NCBI GenBank assembly: GCA_029339505.1
Contig: JAQISU010000251.1
Coordinates: 1,700,001-1,764,000 of the forward strand
Length of the DNA stretch: 64,000 bases
Direction: 5' to 3'
From: Unio delphinus
Lineage: Eukaryota > Mollusca > Bivalvia > Unionida > Unionidae
Shown here: in pieces, positions 25,375 to 32,891 of the stretch
Layout: every line of letters begins with the position of its first letter
Position numbering within the stretch: position 1 is the first letter of the stretch
Position numbers and translations under genes: made by a program
The notes under the pieces: generated by a model
Told to the model about the DNA's origin: nothing
What the model saw: only the letters and a program-made list of their open reading frames with translations
Databases searched by the model: none

Positions 25375-25893
25375 ATGGATCTATATTGTGTGAAGTGTAA
25401 AACGCGTACTGGCACAGATGATGTGACGACGATTACAACAAAAAATAACCGATCAGCGCTTTCTGGTAAATGCGTGCAATTTGGTACAAAGAAATTTAGA
25501 TTTGTGTCTATGAGATCTGATTTAAAAAAAAAACGAGGAGGTGATATCGCAGCCAAATTGGCAAAGCTCCCTGGAACCCCATGGGCAAAATACCCCGGAG
25601 AAAAGCACCTTGCAGGATATAGCTACTGTGGACCGGGAACCAGACTTGATATCAGACTCAATAATCAAAATCAACCCAACCCCGGTGAAGAACCAATAAA
25701 CGCCATTGATAAGGCCTGTCACCTTCATGATGTTGCTTATAAAAGCAGCAATCTGCAACACAGGCATCTAGCAGATGTGAAATTAATTCATGCGTTAAAT
25801 GCTATTCCTGATAAATCCTTCAAAGAAAAATTGTCTTCATTTTTGATAAAATCGGCTATGAAAAGTAAATTGATGTTAGGTGCTGGTAATTAA
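25375..25893 (+). CDS. DUF5679 / phospholipase A2 domain protein
   Basis: 172 residues with two parts. Residues 1-43 look like the small DUF5679 zinc-ribbon (YCVKCK, Cys5 and Cys8, then Cys33), but the expected fourth ligand is Phe36, so metal binding may be lost. Residues 66-150 carry a phospholipase A2 fold. The calcium loop is YCGPGT (84-89) and the catalytic His118-Asp119 sits in DKACHLHDVAYK. This is the short PLA2 type also found in parvovirus minor capsid proteins and some adintovirus-like elements, where it opens endosomal membranes during entry. That role here is inference. The C-terminus is basic. It overlaps the upstream frame of the integrase gene, whose ATG follows 4 bp after the stop. 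Confidence 0.85.
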   Translation: MDLYCVKCKTRTGTDDVTTITTKNNRSALSGKCVQFGTKKFRFVSMRSDLKKKRGGDIAAKLAKLPGTPWAKYPGEKHLAGYSYCGPGTRLDIRLNNQNQPNPGEEPINAIDKACHLHDVAYKSSNLQHRHLADVKLIHALNAIPDKSFKEKLSSFLIKSAMKSKLMLGAGN

Positions 25894-25897
25894 TAAT

Positions 25898-26860
25898 ATG
25901 GAATCAATTTATTATTCTCCGAGGGGATACTGGAGGGGTAACGCTGCAATCAATAAACTCGCTAGAGCTGCAAAAGTGAAAAAAACCACTGCGGCTAATT
26001 GGTTATCCAAACAGGCACAATGGCAAATTTATCTACCACCACCTAAACAAATTCAATTCTCGCATTTTGATGTGACCGCTCCTAATGAAGTTCATCAGGC
26101 TGATATATTATTTCTGCCACATGATCGTGGTTACAAATATGCGTTAACTGTAGTTGATGTTGCGAGTCGATACAAAGAAGCAGAACCGCTGAAAACAAAA
26201 TCAGCCACTGAAGTCGCTTCTGCATTTGAAAGGATTTATCGACGAGGTCCTCTGCACTGGCCAAATCTGTTACAAGTTGATCCTGGCAAGGAATTTCAGG
26301 GTGCAGTGTTATCTACAATGAAACATCATAATGTCACCATACGACGAGGGCATACTGCGCTACATCGCGATCAGGCCATTGTAGAACGATTTAATCGGAC
26401 GATTGCTGAGCGGTTATTTGGATATCAATACGCAAAAGAATTCATTCAAGAAAAGCGATCCAGTGAATGGGTTAAAAGATTACCATCTGTGATTACTGCA
26501 CTGAATAACGAGATTACTAGAACAATCAACATGAAACCTATCAACGCGATTAAAAAGAAGTCAATACCCGTACAACCACAAAAAGATTTCCCTAGAAACG
26601 CTAGCGTTTCCCAACCAATTCTTGGTAGTAATGTCATTGTGAGGTACTTATACGAACCAGGAGAGCTTGAAGGGGGTAGAAAAAGGGCTACTGATCCTAT
26701 TTGGAGCGTCACTACGCATAAGATATCTAGTATAACACGATCAACTGGTAGACCTCCAGTCTATAAACTGGATTCAACTGCCCCTCAGCGGGGTTTTACT
26801 CGACAACAACTACAAGTGATTCCCGAGGATACTCAATTGCCACCGCATGGTCTTAACTAG
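25898..26860 (+). CDS. Retroviral-type (rve) integrase
   Basis: Catalyses insertion of the element with a 5-6-bp target duplication. 320 residues from the ATG at 25898, preferred over upstream in-frame GTG 25880, which lies in the PLA2 gene. An N-terminal helical region resembles a DNA-binding H2C2-type head (WRGNAAINKLARAAKV). The core triad is D69 (HQADILFL), D128 (QVDPGKEF) and E163 (IVERFNRT), with the classic D-35-E spacing. The C-terminal 90 residues have an SH3/chromo-like basic part (VIVRYLYEPGELEGGRKRA). One copy of the AACGCTAGCGTT palindrome lies in frame at 26597-26608, read as Asn-Ala-Ser-Val. Its 3' end overlaps the convergent polymerase gene by 8 bp. Confidence 0.95.
   Translation: MESIYYSPRGYWRGNAAINKLARAAKVKKTTAANWLSKQAQWQIYLPPPKQIQFSHFDVTAPNEVHQADILFLPHDRGYKYALTVVDVASRYKEAEPLKTKSATEVASAFERIYRRGPLHWPNLLQVDPGKEFQGAVLSTMKHHNVTIRRGHTALHRDQAIVERFNRTIAERLFGYQYAKEFIQEKRSSEWVKRLPSVITALNNEITRTINMKPINAIKKKSIPVQPQKDFPRNASVSQPILGSNVIVRYLYEPGELEGGRKRATDPIWSVTTHKISSITRSTGRPPVYKLDSTAPQRGFTRQQLQVIPEDTQLPPHGLN
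26597..26608. repeat. Palindrome AACGCTAGCGTT, copy 1 (inside integrase)
   Basis: Perfect 12-bp palindrome in the context GAAACGCTAGCGTTTC, within the integrase reading frame. Confidence 0.9.
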
Positions 26861-29648
26861 CACCGTTGCTTCTATTGCACTCAAGACAAGTCAACATCAC
26901 ATTGTTTCTGACATGACCGAGATTGTTATTTTTTCTGTCTACGGTGAATTGGCGAGGATCCTTATCCGAATACTGACAACGCATTATACAATTGCAACTC
27001 GCGCAGTGATTATTCTGTTGTTTCTTCAAAGTGATTATTAGTTCAGCATCAATATCAAATTCTCGTTGTTTTTTTTTGTCCTGTTGTTTGTAACCGGAGA
27101 GTTTTTTATTAATGATGCTAACATCAATATCACTTATTGTTGTGTCATTATCATCACCAATGATTTCATCATCGAGGACAACTCTTCGAAGTTGATTTAT
27201 GTTTTGTACTCTGGATACTGCGAGATAGATTAAATTCGACCATTCGATGTGATTATCCACCATCCAAACAATTGTATTCGATATAGTTAATCGCTGTGAA
27301 GAGTGTATTGTTGCTGCGTATCCTAGCGTCCACGGGGATTTATTAGCACGCAATGCATCTTCAACGACATTGATATCAACCAGCACAATATCATTTAATA
27401 CCAGAATTTGTTTTTCATTCTGTCCTGGAATATCAACTTCAATATTCTGTTTTCGTGTATCCGATGGCCTATAACAAAGGGGTACTGGAAGCGTTGCAAA
27501 TTTTTCTTTTTGCAATTCAAATAACTTCATTTGAAGTGTGTCCCTGACTATTTTTCTACTTGCAATGATCAAATCGTTTGGTCTCCATGTTTCCCAGAAA
27601 TCATTCATTGGGGTTTCTGAAATCACTTCACGCGCTATTTCGCATTGGATTCTATCCGGTTGTAATCTAATTAGCGCTTTGAACTCGCGTAATCGTTCAT
27701 CAAGTGATCTATAATCAGTGGTGATTTCTTCACAGTAGTCTACAAAACCCTTTAGCCATTCATGTGGAGATGCACCGACAAATGGTGGTGGTTGGCCTTG
27801 ATCCCCACACATGACGACTTTTGTGTTTTTGGTTAACAACCACTCAAGAAATGTTTTTAATACATCTAATGACACTGTGCATATTTCATCCGAGATTATG
27901 ATTTCAGGAATGAATTTATCACCCATTCGATCAGGAGTCCATTTGTCACCTTTCCATCGAAAAAAACTGTGATAAGTGCAAGCATTTACCCCTCGTTGTA
28001 TCATCTCTCTGGCGAGTCTGTGAGTCGGTGTTAGCACAATCATGTTAGAAACGCTAGCGTTTCCACGACGAAATAATTCAATTGCACGAGTTGTCTTTCC
28101 TGACCCACCACAACCGTTTAAATAAACTGTCTTGTATCTACATACTGGATCAGATACCGGTGGTGCATTAGAAAATTCTGATTGAATTTCAATACGGTTA
28201 CAACAAAGATATTTATCATCCATGGCAACGTCTGCGGATTCACAATACTCATGTAGCATCTCTTTTTTAAATCGCCAACGCCCCCAATTTTCTTCGGGAT
28301 CTGTGAATGCCGCTACAGCTGATTTGTACTTATTATGTATATACATCGAATCAGTGGCTACTCTAACCGCGGTATTAGGAAATCTATTTATCATCGAAAA
28401 TAGATTAATAGAAGCATAGGCTAGCATTGAATTTCTCAAATGTGTGTACTGGGAATTATATCCATCACAGTAGGTAACAACCGTACCTAATTTCTCACCA
28501 TTGGATAGAAAAGCATCCTTACGGGATACAAGTTTTCCCTGTTTCATTAAATCCGCTACAATAAAATCGTATTCAGCGACATCTATGATCAACCGCGAAG
28601 AGTATTTTGCGTTGACGTATCGTCCACCCTGGGTAAATTTACCGATTATTCTTCTTCCGAGATCTTTTGCTTGTTCTTTTTTAATTTCAAATAACTTTTT
28701 AGACCAATTTATGATTTCTTCTTCACTGAAATCTGGAAACTGTTTTCGTAGTTCGTTGATTATTCTATCTAGATCGGGTTGTGGTAGCCAAACTTCTTTC
28801 TGAGCTCGATAGCATATAATAGCCTCGGAAACAATCAACGATATTAGCATACCACAATCAATCATATATCTCAATAGCACTATTGGCATCCAGTGTTTTT
28901 CAGATAGGTGTCTACCGAGCCAAACATAACTACACGGATGTAACCCTGTAGCTAATTCAAATGATATCACACGAGCGAATCCGGTTAAATCAAAATCAGG
29001 CAATGGTCCATTAATCGCAACACGAGTCATTTCATGCGTGGGGTGTCCAAATCGTTTGAAGTACTCAGCGCATTCCCCATACCCGAGAAAACTTCCGGGA
29101 TAACACGCGGCTATATCAATTGAAATCATACCATCACGTGAGTATTTCGTATTCCACAGTCCTCCATGACCAAATTCGACGCAACTCAATTTAACATCCT
29201 CGAGAAAATCACTTCGTGTTGGACGCCATGAGTTTTTTTCTCTTGCGAAGTGAGCTACCACTGATGGAATAGTAAAACTATCCGTGAGTAGTTTTTCATG
29301 GGAATTCTCCGGTGAAAAATCACTAGCGATTTTTCTCATTCTGTTATCTAATTCTTCAATGCGATATAATTCACCATTTGGTTTTACAAATTGATCGAAT
29401 TCTTCATCACTTCTAAGTAACCACACTGACACAGGATCATCCTTACACAACGCATGAATAGCATCGAATAATTTCTCTTCATAGAAAACATCCCCGACGA
29501 ACTCCTTAGGGATATATTTCACGGTTCGTTCTCGTGGAAATATTGTTACCGCAGGTGTCCACGCGTGTTTGTTATGATCAATAATCTGTATTGGTGCTCC
29601 ATTTTTGTTATATTTCGGTTCGTATAAAACCTCTCCGGTTATCGTCAT
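26853..29648 (-). CDS. PolB palm - SF1 helicase - HNH fusion (replication protein)
   Basis: 931 residues with three modules. Polymerase: motif A SIDIAACYP (176-184; catalytic Asp178), motif B RRIIGKFTQGG (332-342) and motif C VRVATDSMYI (428-437; TDS in place of the usual DTD). Helicase: Walker A GCGGSGKTT (512-520), Walker B IIISDE (583-588), motif III GDQGQPPPF (615-623), a late HSSQRLTIS (782-790) and the arginine motif in LAVSRV (809-814), i.e. a RecD/Pif1-like superfamily-1 pattern. C-terminus: Cys-rich HNH-like domain (CASCNC 882-887, FTVDRKNNN, LTCLECNRS). No DxE exonuclease motif is visible. It is in the same frame as the ORF upstream (29670-30224), from which one TGA separates it, so the ATG at 29648 may be internal to a larger gene. 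From unverified memory, similar fused proteins are predicted in arbuscular-mycorrhizal fungi. Confidence 0.88.
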   Translation of the reverse strand: MTITGEVLYEPKYNKNGAPIQIIDHNKHAWTPAVTIFPRERTVKYIPKEFVGDVFYEEKLFDAIHALCKDDPVSVWLLRSDEEFDQFVKPNGELYRIEELDNRMRKIASDFSPENSHEKLLTDSFTIPSVVAHFAREKNSWRPTRSDFLEDVKLSCVEFGHGGLWNTKYSRDGMISIDIAACYPGSFLGYGECAEYFKRFGHPTHEMTRVAINGPLPDFDLTGFARVISFELATGLHPCSYVWLGRHLSEKHWMPIVLLRYMIDCGMLISLIVSEAIICYRAQKEVWLPQPDLDRIINELRKQFPDFSEEEIINWSKKLFEIKKEQAKDLGRRIIGKFTQGGRYVNAKYSSRLIIDVAEYDFIVADLMKQGKLVSRKDAFLSNGEKLGTVVTYCDGYNSQYTHLRNSMLAYASINLFSMINRFPNTAVRVATDSMYIHNKYKSAVAAFTDPEENWGRWRFKKEMLHEYCESADVAMDDKYLCCNRIEIQSEFSNAPPVSDPVCRYKTVYLNGCGGSGKTTRAIELFRRGNASVSNMIVLTPTHRLAREMIQRGVNACTYHSFFRWKGDKWTPDRMGDKFIPEIIISDEICTVSLDVLKTFLEWLLTKNTKVVMCGDQGQPPPFVGASPHEWLKGFVDYCEEITTDYRSLDERLREFKALIRLQPDRIQCEIAREVISETPMNDFWETWRPNDLIIASRKIVRDTLQMKLFELQKEKFATLPVPLCYRPSDTRKQNIEVDIPGQNEKQILVLNDIVLVDINVVEDALRANKSPWTLGYAATIHSSQRLTISNTIVWMVDNHIEWSNLIYLAVSRVQNINQLRRVVLDDEIIGDDNDTTISDIDVSIINKKLSGYKQQDKKKQREFDIDAELIITLKKQQNNHCASCNCIMRCQYSDKDPRQFTVDRKNNNLGHVRNNVMLTCLECNRSNGAS
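28050..28061. repeat. Palindrome AACGCTAGCGTT, copy 2 (inside helicase)
   Basis: Perfect copy within GGAAACGCTAGCGTTTC on the minus strand, at codons 530-533 of the fusion protein, again read Asn-Ala-Ser-Val, just after the Walker A helix. Confidence 0.9.
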
Positions 29649-29669
29649 AACGGTTATTGGGAATCGTAA

Positions 29670-30224
29670 TCATGTTTCTAATTTAGCTATATCAGAAATC
29701 TTTGCACCATGCTGTTTCACTGTCAGTTCCCACTCGGTTATTTTCCTACGTCGCAGATCAGTTAGTTTATTTCCTCGGGATGCATTTGTGAAGTGTTCTA
29801 TTATTCGTTCTGCTACACAATTAAGCCCTGACGAATATTTCATGGGAGCTAGTTTTGAAATATCAGGTTTTTCATTGAGCGGATAGATCCCATAAACCAT
29901 TGCTGTTACGGGATAAGATCTTTCGTAGTATGGTTTGTCAATGCCGGTTAGAATCCCTGGTTTGGAATCTCTACTCACAATGACAGCTTTTTTATTCTTG
30001 AGGATTGGTTCAAATTTATCCTTAATAATCCATTTGCCATCGACTTCGATAATGAATTTGATTCGGAAAAAATGTCTTTTTTCCCCAACACGTGAAATTA
30101 TCACTGCTGCTTTTTCATCATTCATGGTAGCGTCAACAACACCATCAATTCGAAATGTTGACCAACAATCAGATGCTCCATCACGTTTAAATTCATTAAA
30201 ACAGTCTCTGATTTTACTAATCAT
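29670..30224 (-). pseudogene. N-terminal part of the polymerase gene, cut off by an in-frame TGA
   Basis: 184 codons ending in TGA (29670-29672). The next ORF starts in the same frame only seven codons later, so this is one gene with a single stop. The translation has a region rich in conserved-looking hydrophobics (LNCVAERIIEHFT, ITEWELTVKQHGAK) that probably belongs to the N-terminal polymerase domain. I cannot identify a 3'-5' exonuclease. The frame is open upstream of the listed ATG to about 30320, where it connects, after a one-base register change in an A9 tract, with the repeat ORF. Mutation, assembly error or stop readthrough cannot be told apart here. Confidence 0.7.
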
Positions 30225-30255
30225 GGCTTTATCAAGAATTGTATTCTTTGGTGTA

Positions 30256-30810
30256 TTAGAAGCTATATCGAGATTGAATTGAGCATCTTTCCAGGGGTAA
30301 TCTCTCTTGGACGTTTTTTTTTGGTTTATCGAGATTAAATCTAGGATTGATTTTCAATAATCTCTTAAACTCTTTCATGTTTCCGTCTATTGGACGTTTT
30401 TTTGGTTTATCGAGATTAAATCTAGGATTGATTTTGTTACGTCTTTTTGGTTTATCGAGATTAAATTTAGGATTGATTTTCAATAATCTCTTAAACTCTT
30501 TCATGTTTCCGTCTCTTGGACGTTTGTTACGTCTTTTTGGTTTATCGAGATTAAATTTAGGATTGATTTTTAATAATCTCTTAAACTCTTTCATGTTTCC
30601 GTCTCTTGGACGTTTGTTACGTCTTTTTGGTTTATCGAGATTAAATTTAGGATTGCGTTTTAATAATCTCTTAAACTCTTTCATGTTTCCGTCTATTGGA
30701 CGTTTATTACGTTTTTTTGGTTTATCGAGATTAAATCTAGGATTGATTTTTAATAATCTCTTAAACTCCTTATCAGCATTTTTCGAAGGCGTTCTCCCTA
30801 ATTCCTTCAT
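30256..30810 (-). CDS. Lys-rich 30-residue repeat region, probable N-terminus of the replication gene
   Basis: Starts most plausibly at ATG 30810 (MKELGRTPSKNADK). The open frame extends further upstream, but that part overlaps the divergent + strand gene. Five to six tandem units of about 30 residues follow, each built on KEFKRLLKINPKFNLDKP then KRRNKRPRDGNM. They are strongly basic with NLS-like clusters. The frame ends at 30256 after a nine-A tract near 30312-30320 (minus strand), where sister units have seven. A one-base change in that tract would put it in register with the next polymerase frame. It may be an independent DNA-binding protein, but the register match argues for a broken N-terminus. 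Confidence 0.55.
   Translation of the reverse strand: MKELGRTPSKNADKEFKRLLKINPRFNLDKPKKRNKRPIDGNMKEFKRLLKRNPKFNLDKPKRRNKRPRDGNMKEFKRLLKINPKFNLDKPKRRNKRPRDGNMKEFKRLLKINPKFNLDKPKRRNKINPRFNLDKPKKRPIDGNMKEFKRLLKINPRFNLDKPKKNVQERLPLERCSIQSRYSF
30323..30780. repeat. 90-bp in-frame tandem repeat array
   Basis: Units beginning GGTTTATCGAGATTAAAT (plus strand) start at 30323, 30404, 30449, 30539, 30629 and 30719. The spacing is exactly 90 for the last three intervals and 81 and 45 for the first two, showing internal deletions. Every spacing is a multiple of three, so the reading frame is preserved through the array. Confidence 0.9.
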
Positions 30811-30834
30811 GCTATAATTAAAACAAGCATTTAA

Positions 30835-31257
30835 ATGAAAGATTTTTATATAATGAATCACTGCAAGTGGCTTATGATTGGATCAGTAATCCCGTGTAAC
30901 AAATCATGCAGAAATGAGTTCTGTGGGTATCATATGCAAAGCTTTCGTCGTGGAAGCCTTGGTCCGTTACCGTGCATACGATGTGGAGTTGGGGTTAGGG
31001 GAAAATCTCAGTTGTGTTTGAATTGCGGTGGTAAGCGATACAGGGAGTTGAAGCGATATTATGATAAAAGAATAAAAAATGGACAATCAATCAGAAATTT
31101 TAACCCTGACGCTGACAAAGTCAGTATTCTTGACGCTGACAAAGTCAGTATTCTTGACGCTGACAAAGTCAGTATCAAGGATAAAATCATAAGAACTCCT
31201 CAAGACTACATCGAAAGATTTATCATTAAACCAAACGATGAATTAGACAAACAATAG
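30835..31257 (+). CDS. Small Cys-rich putative zinc protein with DADKVSIL repeats
   Basis: 140 residues, no family recognised with confidence. The N-terminal 70 residues hold four CxxC-like pairs (PCNKSC, EFCGYH, PCIRCG, LCLNCG), suggesting one or two zinc ribbons. A basic linker (KRYRELKRYYDKRIK) follows, then three tandem copies of the octapeptide DADKVSIL, which are 24-bp DNA repeats. Start ATG 30835; ATG 30853 directly before NHCKW is also possible. It is divergent from the polymerase repeat gene with about 24 bp between likely starts. A nucleic-acid-binding or transcription role is plausible but unproven. Confidence 0.7.
   Translation: MKDFYIMNHCKWLMIGSVIPCNKSCRNEFCGYHMQSFRRGSLGPLPCIRCGVGVRGKSQLCLNCGGKRYRELKRYYDKRIKNGQSIRNFNPDADKVSILDADKVSILDADKVSIKDKIIRTPQDYIERFIIKPNDELDKQ
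31108..31179. repeat. 24-bp tandem repeat, three copies
   Basis: Units start at 31108, 31132 and 31156; each contains CTGACAAAGTCAG, itself a small inverted repeat with a 3-base loop. In frame within the Cys-rich gene. Confidence 0.9.
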
Positions 31258-31271
31258 TATTATGTATACGA

Positions 31272-31763
31272 ATGAACCAAGAATTCAGACAACACCCTGT
31301 GATCACAAATTATGAAGCATCCAGTGATGGTGTTGTAAGAAACTGCAGACTGAAGAAATCAGTTGGGTGGGATAATGGTATGGGGTATTTGATGTTTGGT
31401 GCTGGAAAGAAGAAATATCTCAATCATCGTTTCGTGTACGAGTGTTTCCATGGATTGATCGAGGATGATTCTGTCATTGATCATATCGATTCTAATCCGA
31501 AAAACAATTTTTTATCAAATCTGCAGGCTGTTACACAAAGTGAGAATACCGAACGAGGGGGGACTGGGAAATACTCGAAAAAAGCGAGATCTGTGAAATC
31601 TTTGAATACGATAACTAACGAAGAAAAAATATTTCAATCAATGAATGAAGCCGGTAGGCACTTCGATATTTGTATATCCTCAGTACGAAAAGTTGCAGAG
31701 GGGATTTATCGATCGGCTATTTCAAAAAGGACGGGACAAAAAATTCAATTTAGTTATGTCTAA
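31272..31763 (+). CDS. NUMOD4/HNH/NUMOD1 homing-type endonuclease
   Basis: 163 residues in the order NUMOD4-like head (VITNYEASSDGVVRN), HNH_3-type nuclease (LNHRFVYECFHG then VIDHIDSNPKNN and LSNLQAVT; His and Asn of the beta-beta-alpha metal site visible) and NUMOD1-like DNA-binding tail (SLNTITNEEKIFQSMNEAG). This is the architecture of free-standing homing endonucleases of phages and large viruses. It lies 14 bp after the Cys-rich gene and is not inside an intron or another gene. It could be a selfish insertion or a recruited replication/recombination nuclease. Confidence 0.85.
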   Translation: MNQEFRQHPVITNYEASSDGVVRNCRLKKSVGWDNGMGYLMFGAGKKKYLNHRFVYECFHGLIEDDSVIDHIDSNPKNNFLSNLQAVTQSENTERGGTGKYSKKARSVKSLNTITNEEKIFQSMNEAGRHFDICISSVRKVAEGIYRSAISKRTGQKIQFSYV

Positions 31764-31807
31764 TGCGTCATATTTTTCATTTAGAAATATATAATTGTTA
31801 TAGAATA

Positions 31808-32164
31808 ATGAATTCTGAAAACATGAATAGCATTTTATCCGAGATTTCAAAATTGAAAGGTTGGGATATTGAACTATCAGATGGGTTAAATCCTGATCAA
31901 ATCATGTCTGATTTTCAGGACATAGAATACGGAGTTAACAACAATAAATACATGCTACCAAAGAAGTATGCGCTCATCAAAAGAATTCAGAATTCTATTA
32001 AGGACTCTCTCGCATTTTCCAGTGACGTAAGTGTGTTCGCTCCGTTGTATACCATCGTAGAACGAATACGAAAAGAATTGGGGTACGAATACGAATTGAA
32101 AAAGGAGGTTAATTCTAAAGTTAGAAACCTACGGGCGTTAATTCAAGAAAATGAACAATTTTGA
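31808..32164 (+). CDS. Unrecognised 118-residue protein
   Basis: I do not recognise it. From ATG 31808 it is a mostly helical, charged protein (ILSEISKLKGWDIELS ... LRALIQENEQF) with no Cys cluster, TM segment or signal peptide. The open frame reaches back to ATG 31763, overlapping the endonuclease stop, but the shorter start gives a cleaner N-terminus. It is followed by the 26-bp direct repeats and the hairpin, so it may be the last gene of the early-type cluster before the structural genes. Confidence 0.6.
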   Translation: MNSENMNSILSEISKLKGWDIELSDGLNPDQIMSDFQDIEYGVNNNKYMLPKKYALIKRIQNSIKDSLAFSSDVSVFAPLYTIVERIRKELGYEYELKKEVNSKVRNLRALIQENEQF

Positions 32165-32212
32165 TTGACCAACCATTTATCATTATTTGATTGACCAACC
32201 ATTTATCATTAT
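32161..32212. repeat. 26-bp direct repeat, two tandem copies
   Basis: TTGATTGACCAACCATTTAT plus six bases, at 32161-32186 and 32187-32212, perfect. Overlaps the stop codon of the preceding gene and leads into the hairpin region. Confidence 0.9.
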
Positions 32213-32328
32213 TTGATTGTGACCGTCCCTCATAGAGATTTTAATATTTTTTTAGCATTTTTTGATCAAAACTGTTGAAATCAGTGAATAAAAAATTGAT
32301 GGCTGGTTCGGATTGATCAATGGAAAAG

Positions 32329-32380
32329 TGGCGAAAGTGTGATATTTTTTATTTTTATAAGGATTTCCACACTTTCGCCA
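32329..32380. other. Strong hairpin, 13-bp perfect stem
   Basis: TGGCGAAAGTGTG (32329-32341) pairs with CACACTTTCGCCA (32368-32380) across a 26-base AT-rich loop; ATCAATGG/CATTGAT outside extends pairing imperfectly. It sits in the only sizeable gap (32165-32474) between Polinton gene blocks. It could be a bidirectional transcription end, a promoter-operator, or a replication or packaging element. Confidence 0.75.
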
Positions 32381-32445
32381 TCATTGATAGAGATGTTAAA
32401 ACACTTCCACGATGGTGTTAGGTCGGGATTGAAAAATTGTTTTGC

Positions 32446-32477
32446 AATTGAAAAATTGTTTCTGATTTCAAATAATG
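32446..32477 (+). promoter_or_regulatory. 32-bp gene-leader repeat, copy 1
   Basis: AATTGAAAAATTGTTTCTGA and twelve further bases ending at the start codon of the gene at 32475. The same 32 bases with one change precede the start codon at 33532. Likely a late-type promoter or 5' UTR element. Confidence 0.7.
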
Positions 32478-32891
32478 GTCAATGAAGCATTAACAACCCG
32501 ATTGGCTCGTGAACGACTGGATGCAATCAGGAGATTTGTACCAATTCGTGACTCTGTACGGAATAAACTACAACAACGACAGAGTCTTCAGACTGATTTT
32601 GCTATGGGATCCGAAGAATTGTTTAAACCAGTAACCACAGCAACGAAAGGGATAGAGCGTGCTATACTGGGAGATGTTCCCGAGACGGGAAAATCTGTTA
32701 TTGGTGAACTCGAAAAAATAGCAGCGAAAACTGAACAAACAGAACAAATAGAACAAATAGAATCAAAAAGAACAGTTGATGATTTACGCGTGAGATTTAC
32801 CGAGACCGGGTTAGCAGCAATTGATGAGACTAAACTAGCAGATATTCCTGCGCTTGTTGTTACGACTTATGAAAACAGAAAAAAATGTTGA
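32475..32891 (+). CDS. Unrecognised structural-cluster protein, 138 residues
   Basis: No family recognised. Arg-rich helical N-terminus (LARERLDAIRRFVPIRD), a short TEQTEQIEQIE low-complexity run near residue 90, and an acidic helical end. Begins directly on the 32-bp leader repeat and overlaps the next gene by 7 bp (AAATGTTGA), implying coupled expression. Position ahead of the capsid genes suggests a virion or assembly protein. Confidence 0.7.
   Translation: MVNEALTTRLARERLDAIRRFVPIRDSVRNKLQQRQSLQTDFAMGSEELFKPVTTATKGIERAILGDVPETGKSVIGELEKIAAKTEQTEQIEQIESKRTVDDLRVRFTETGLAAIDETKLADIPALVVTTYENRKKC

Noticed and set aside
25880..25897. Upstream GTG start for the integrase
   Set aside because: Non-ATG, overlaps the PLA2 stop; the ATG at 25898 fits the family start better.
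30305..30325. Programmed -1 frameshift at A-AAA-AAC
   Set aside because: The tract does contain a canonical slippery heptamer in the correct phase. The -1 frame, however, hits a stop soon after, while the polymerase continues in the +1/-2 register, so a homopolymer mutation or error is more likely.
30347..30817. 156-codon + strand frame in the Polinton
   Set aside because: Antisense shadow of the 90-bp repeat array. The minus-strand translation is basic and continues in register with the polymerase.
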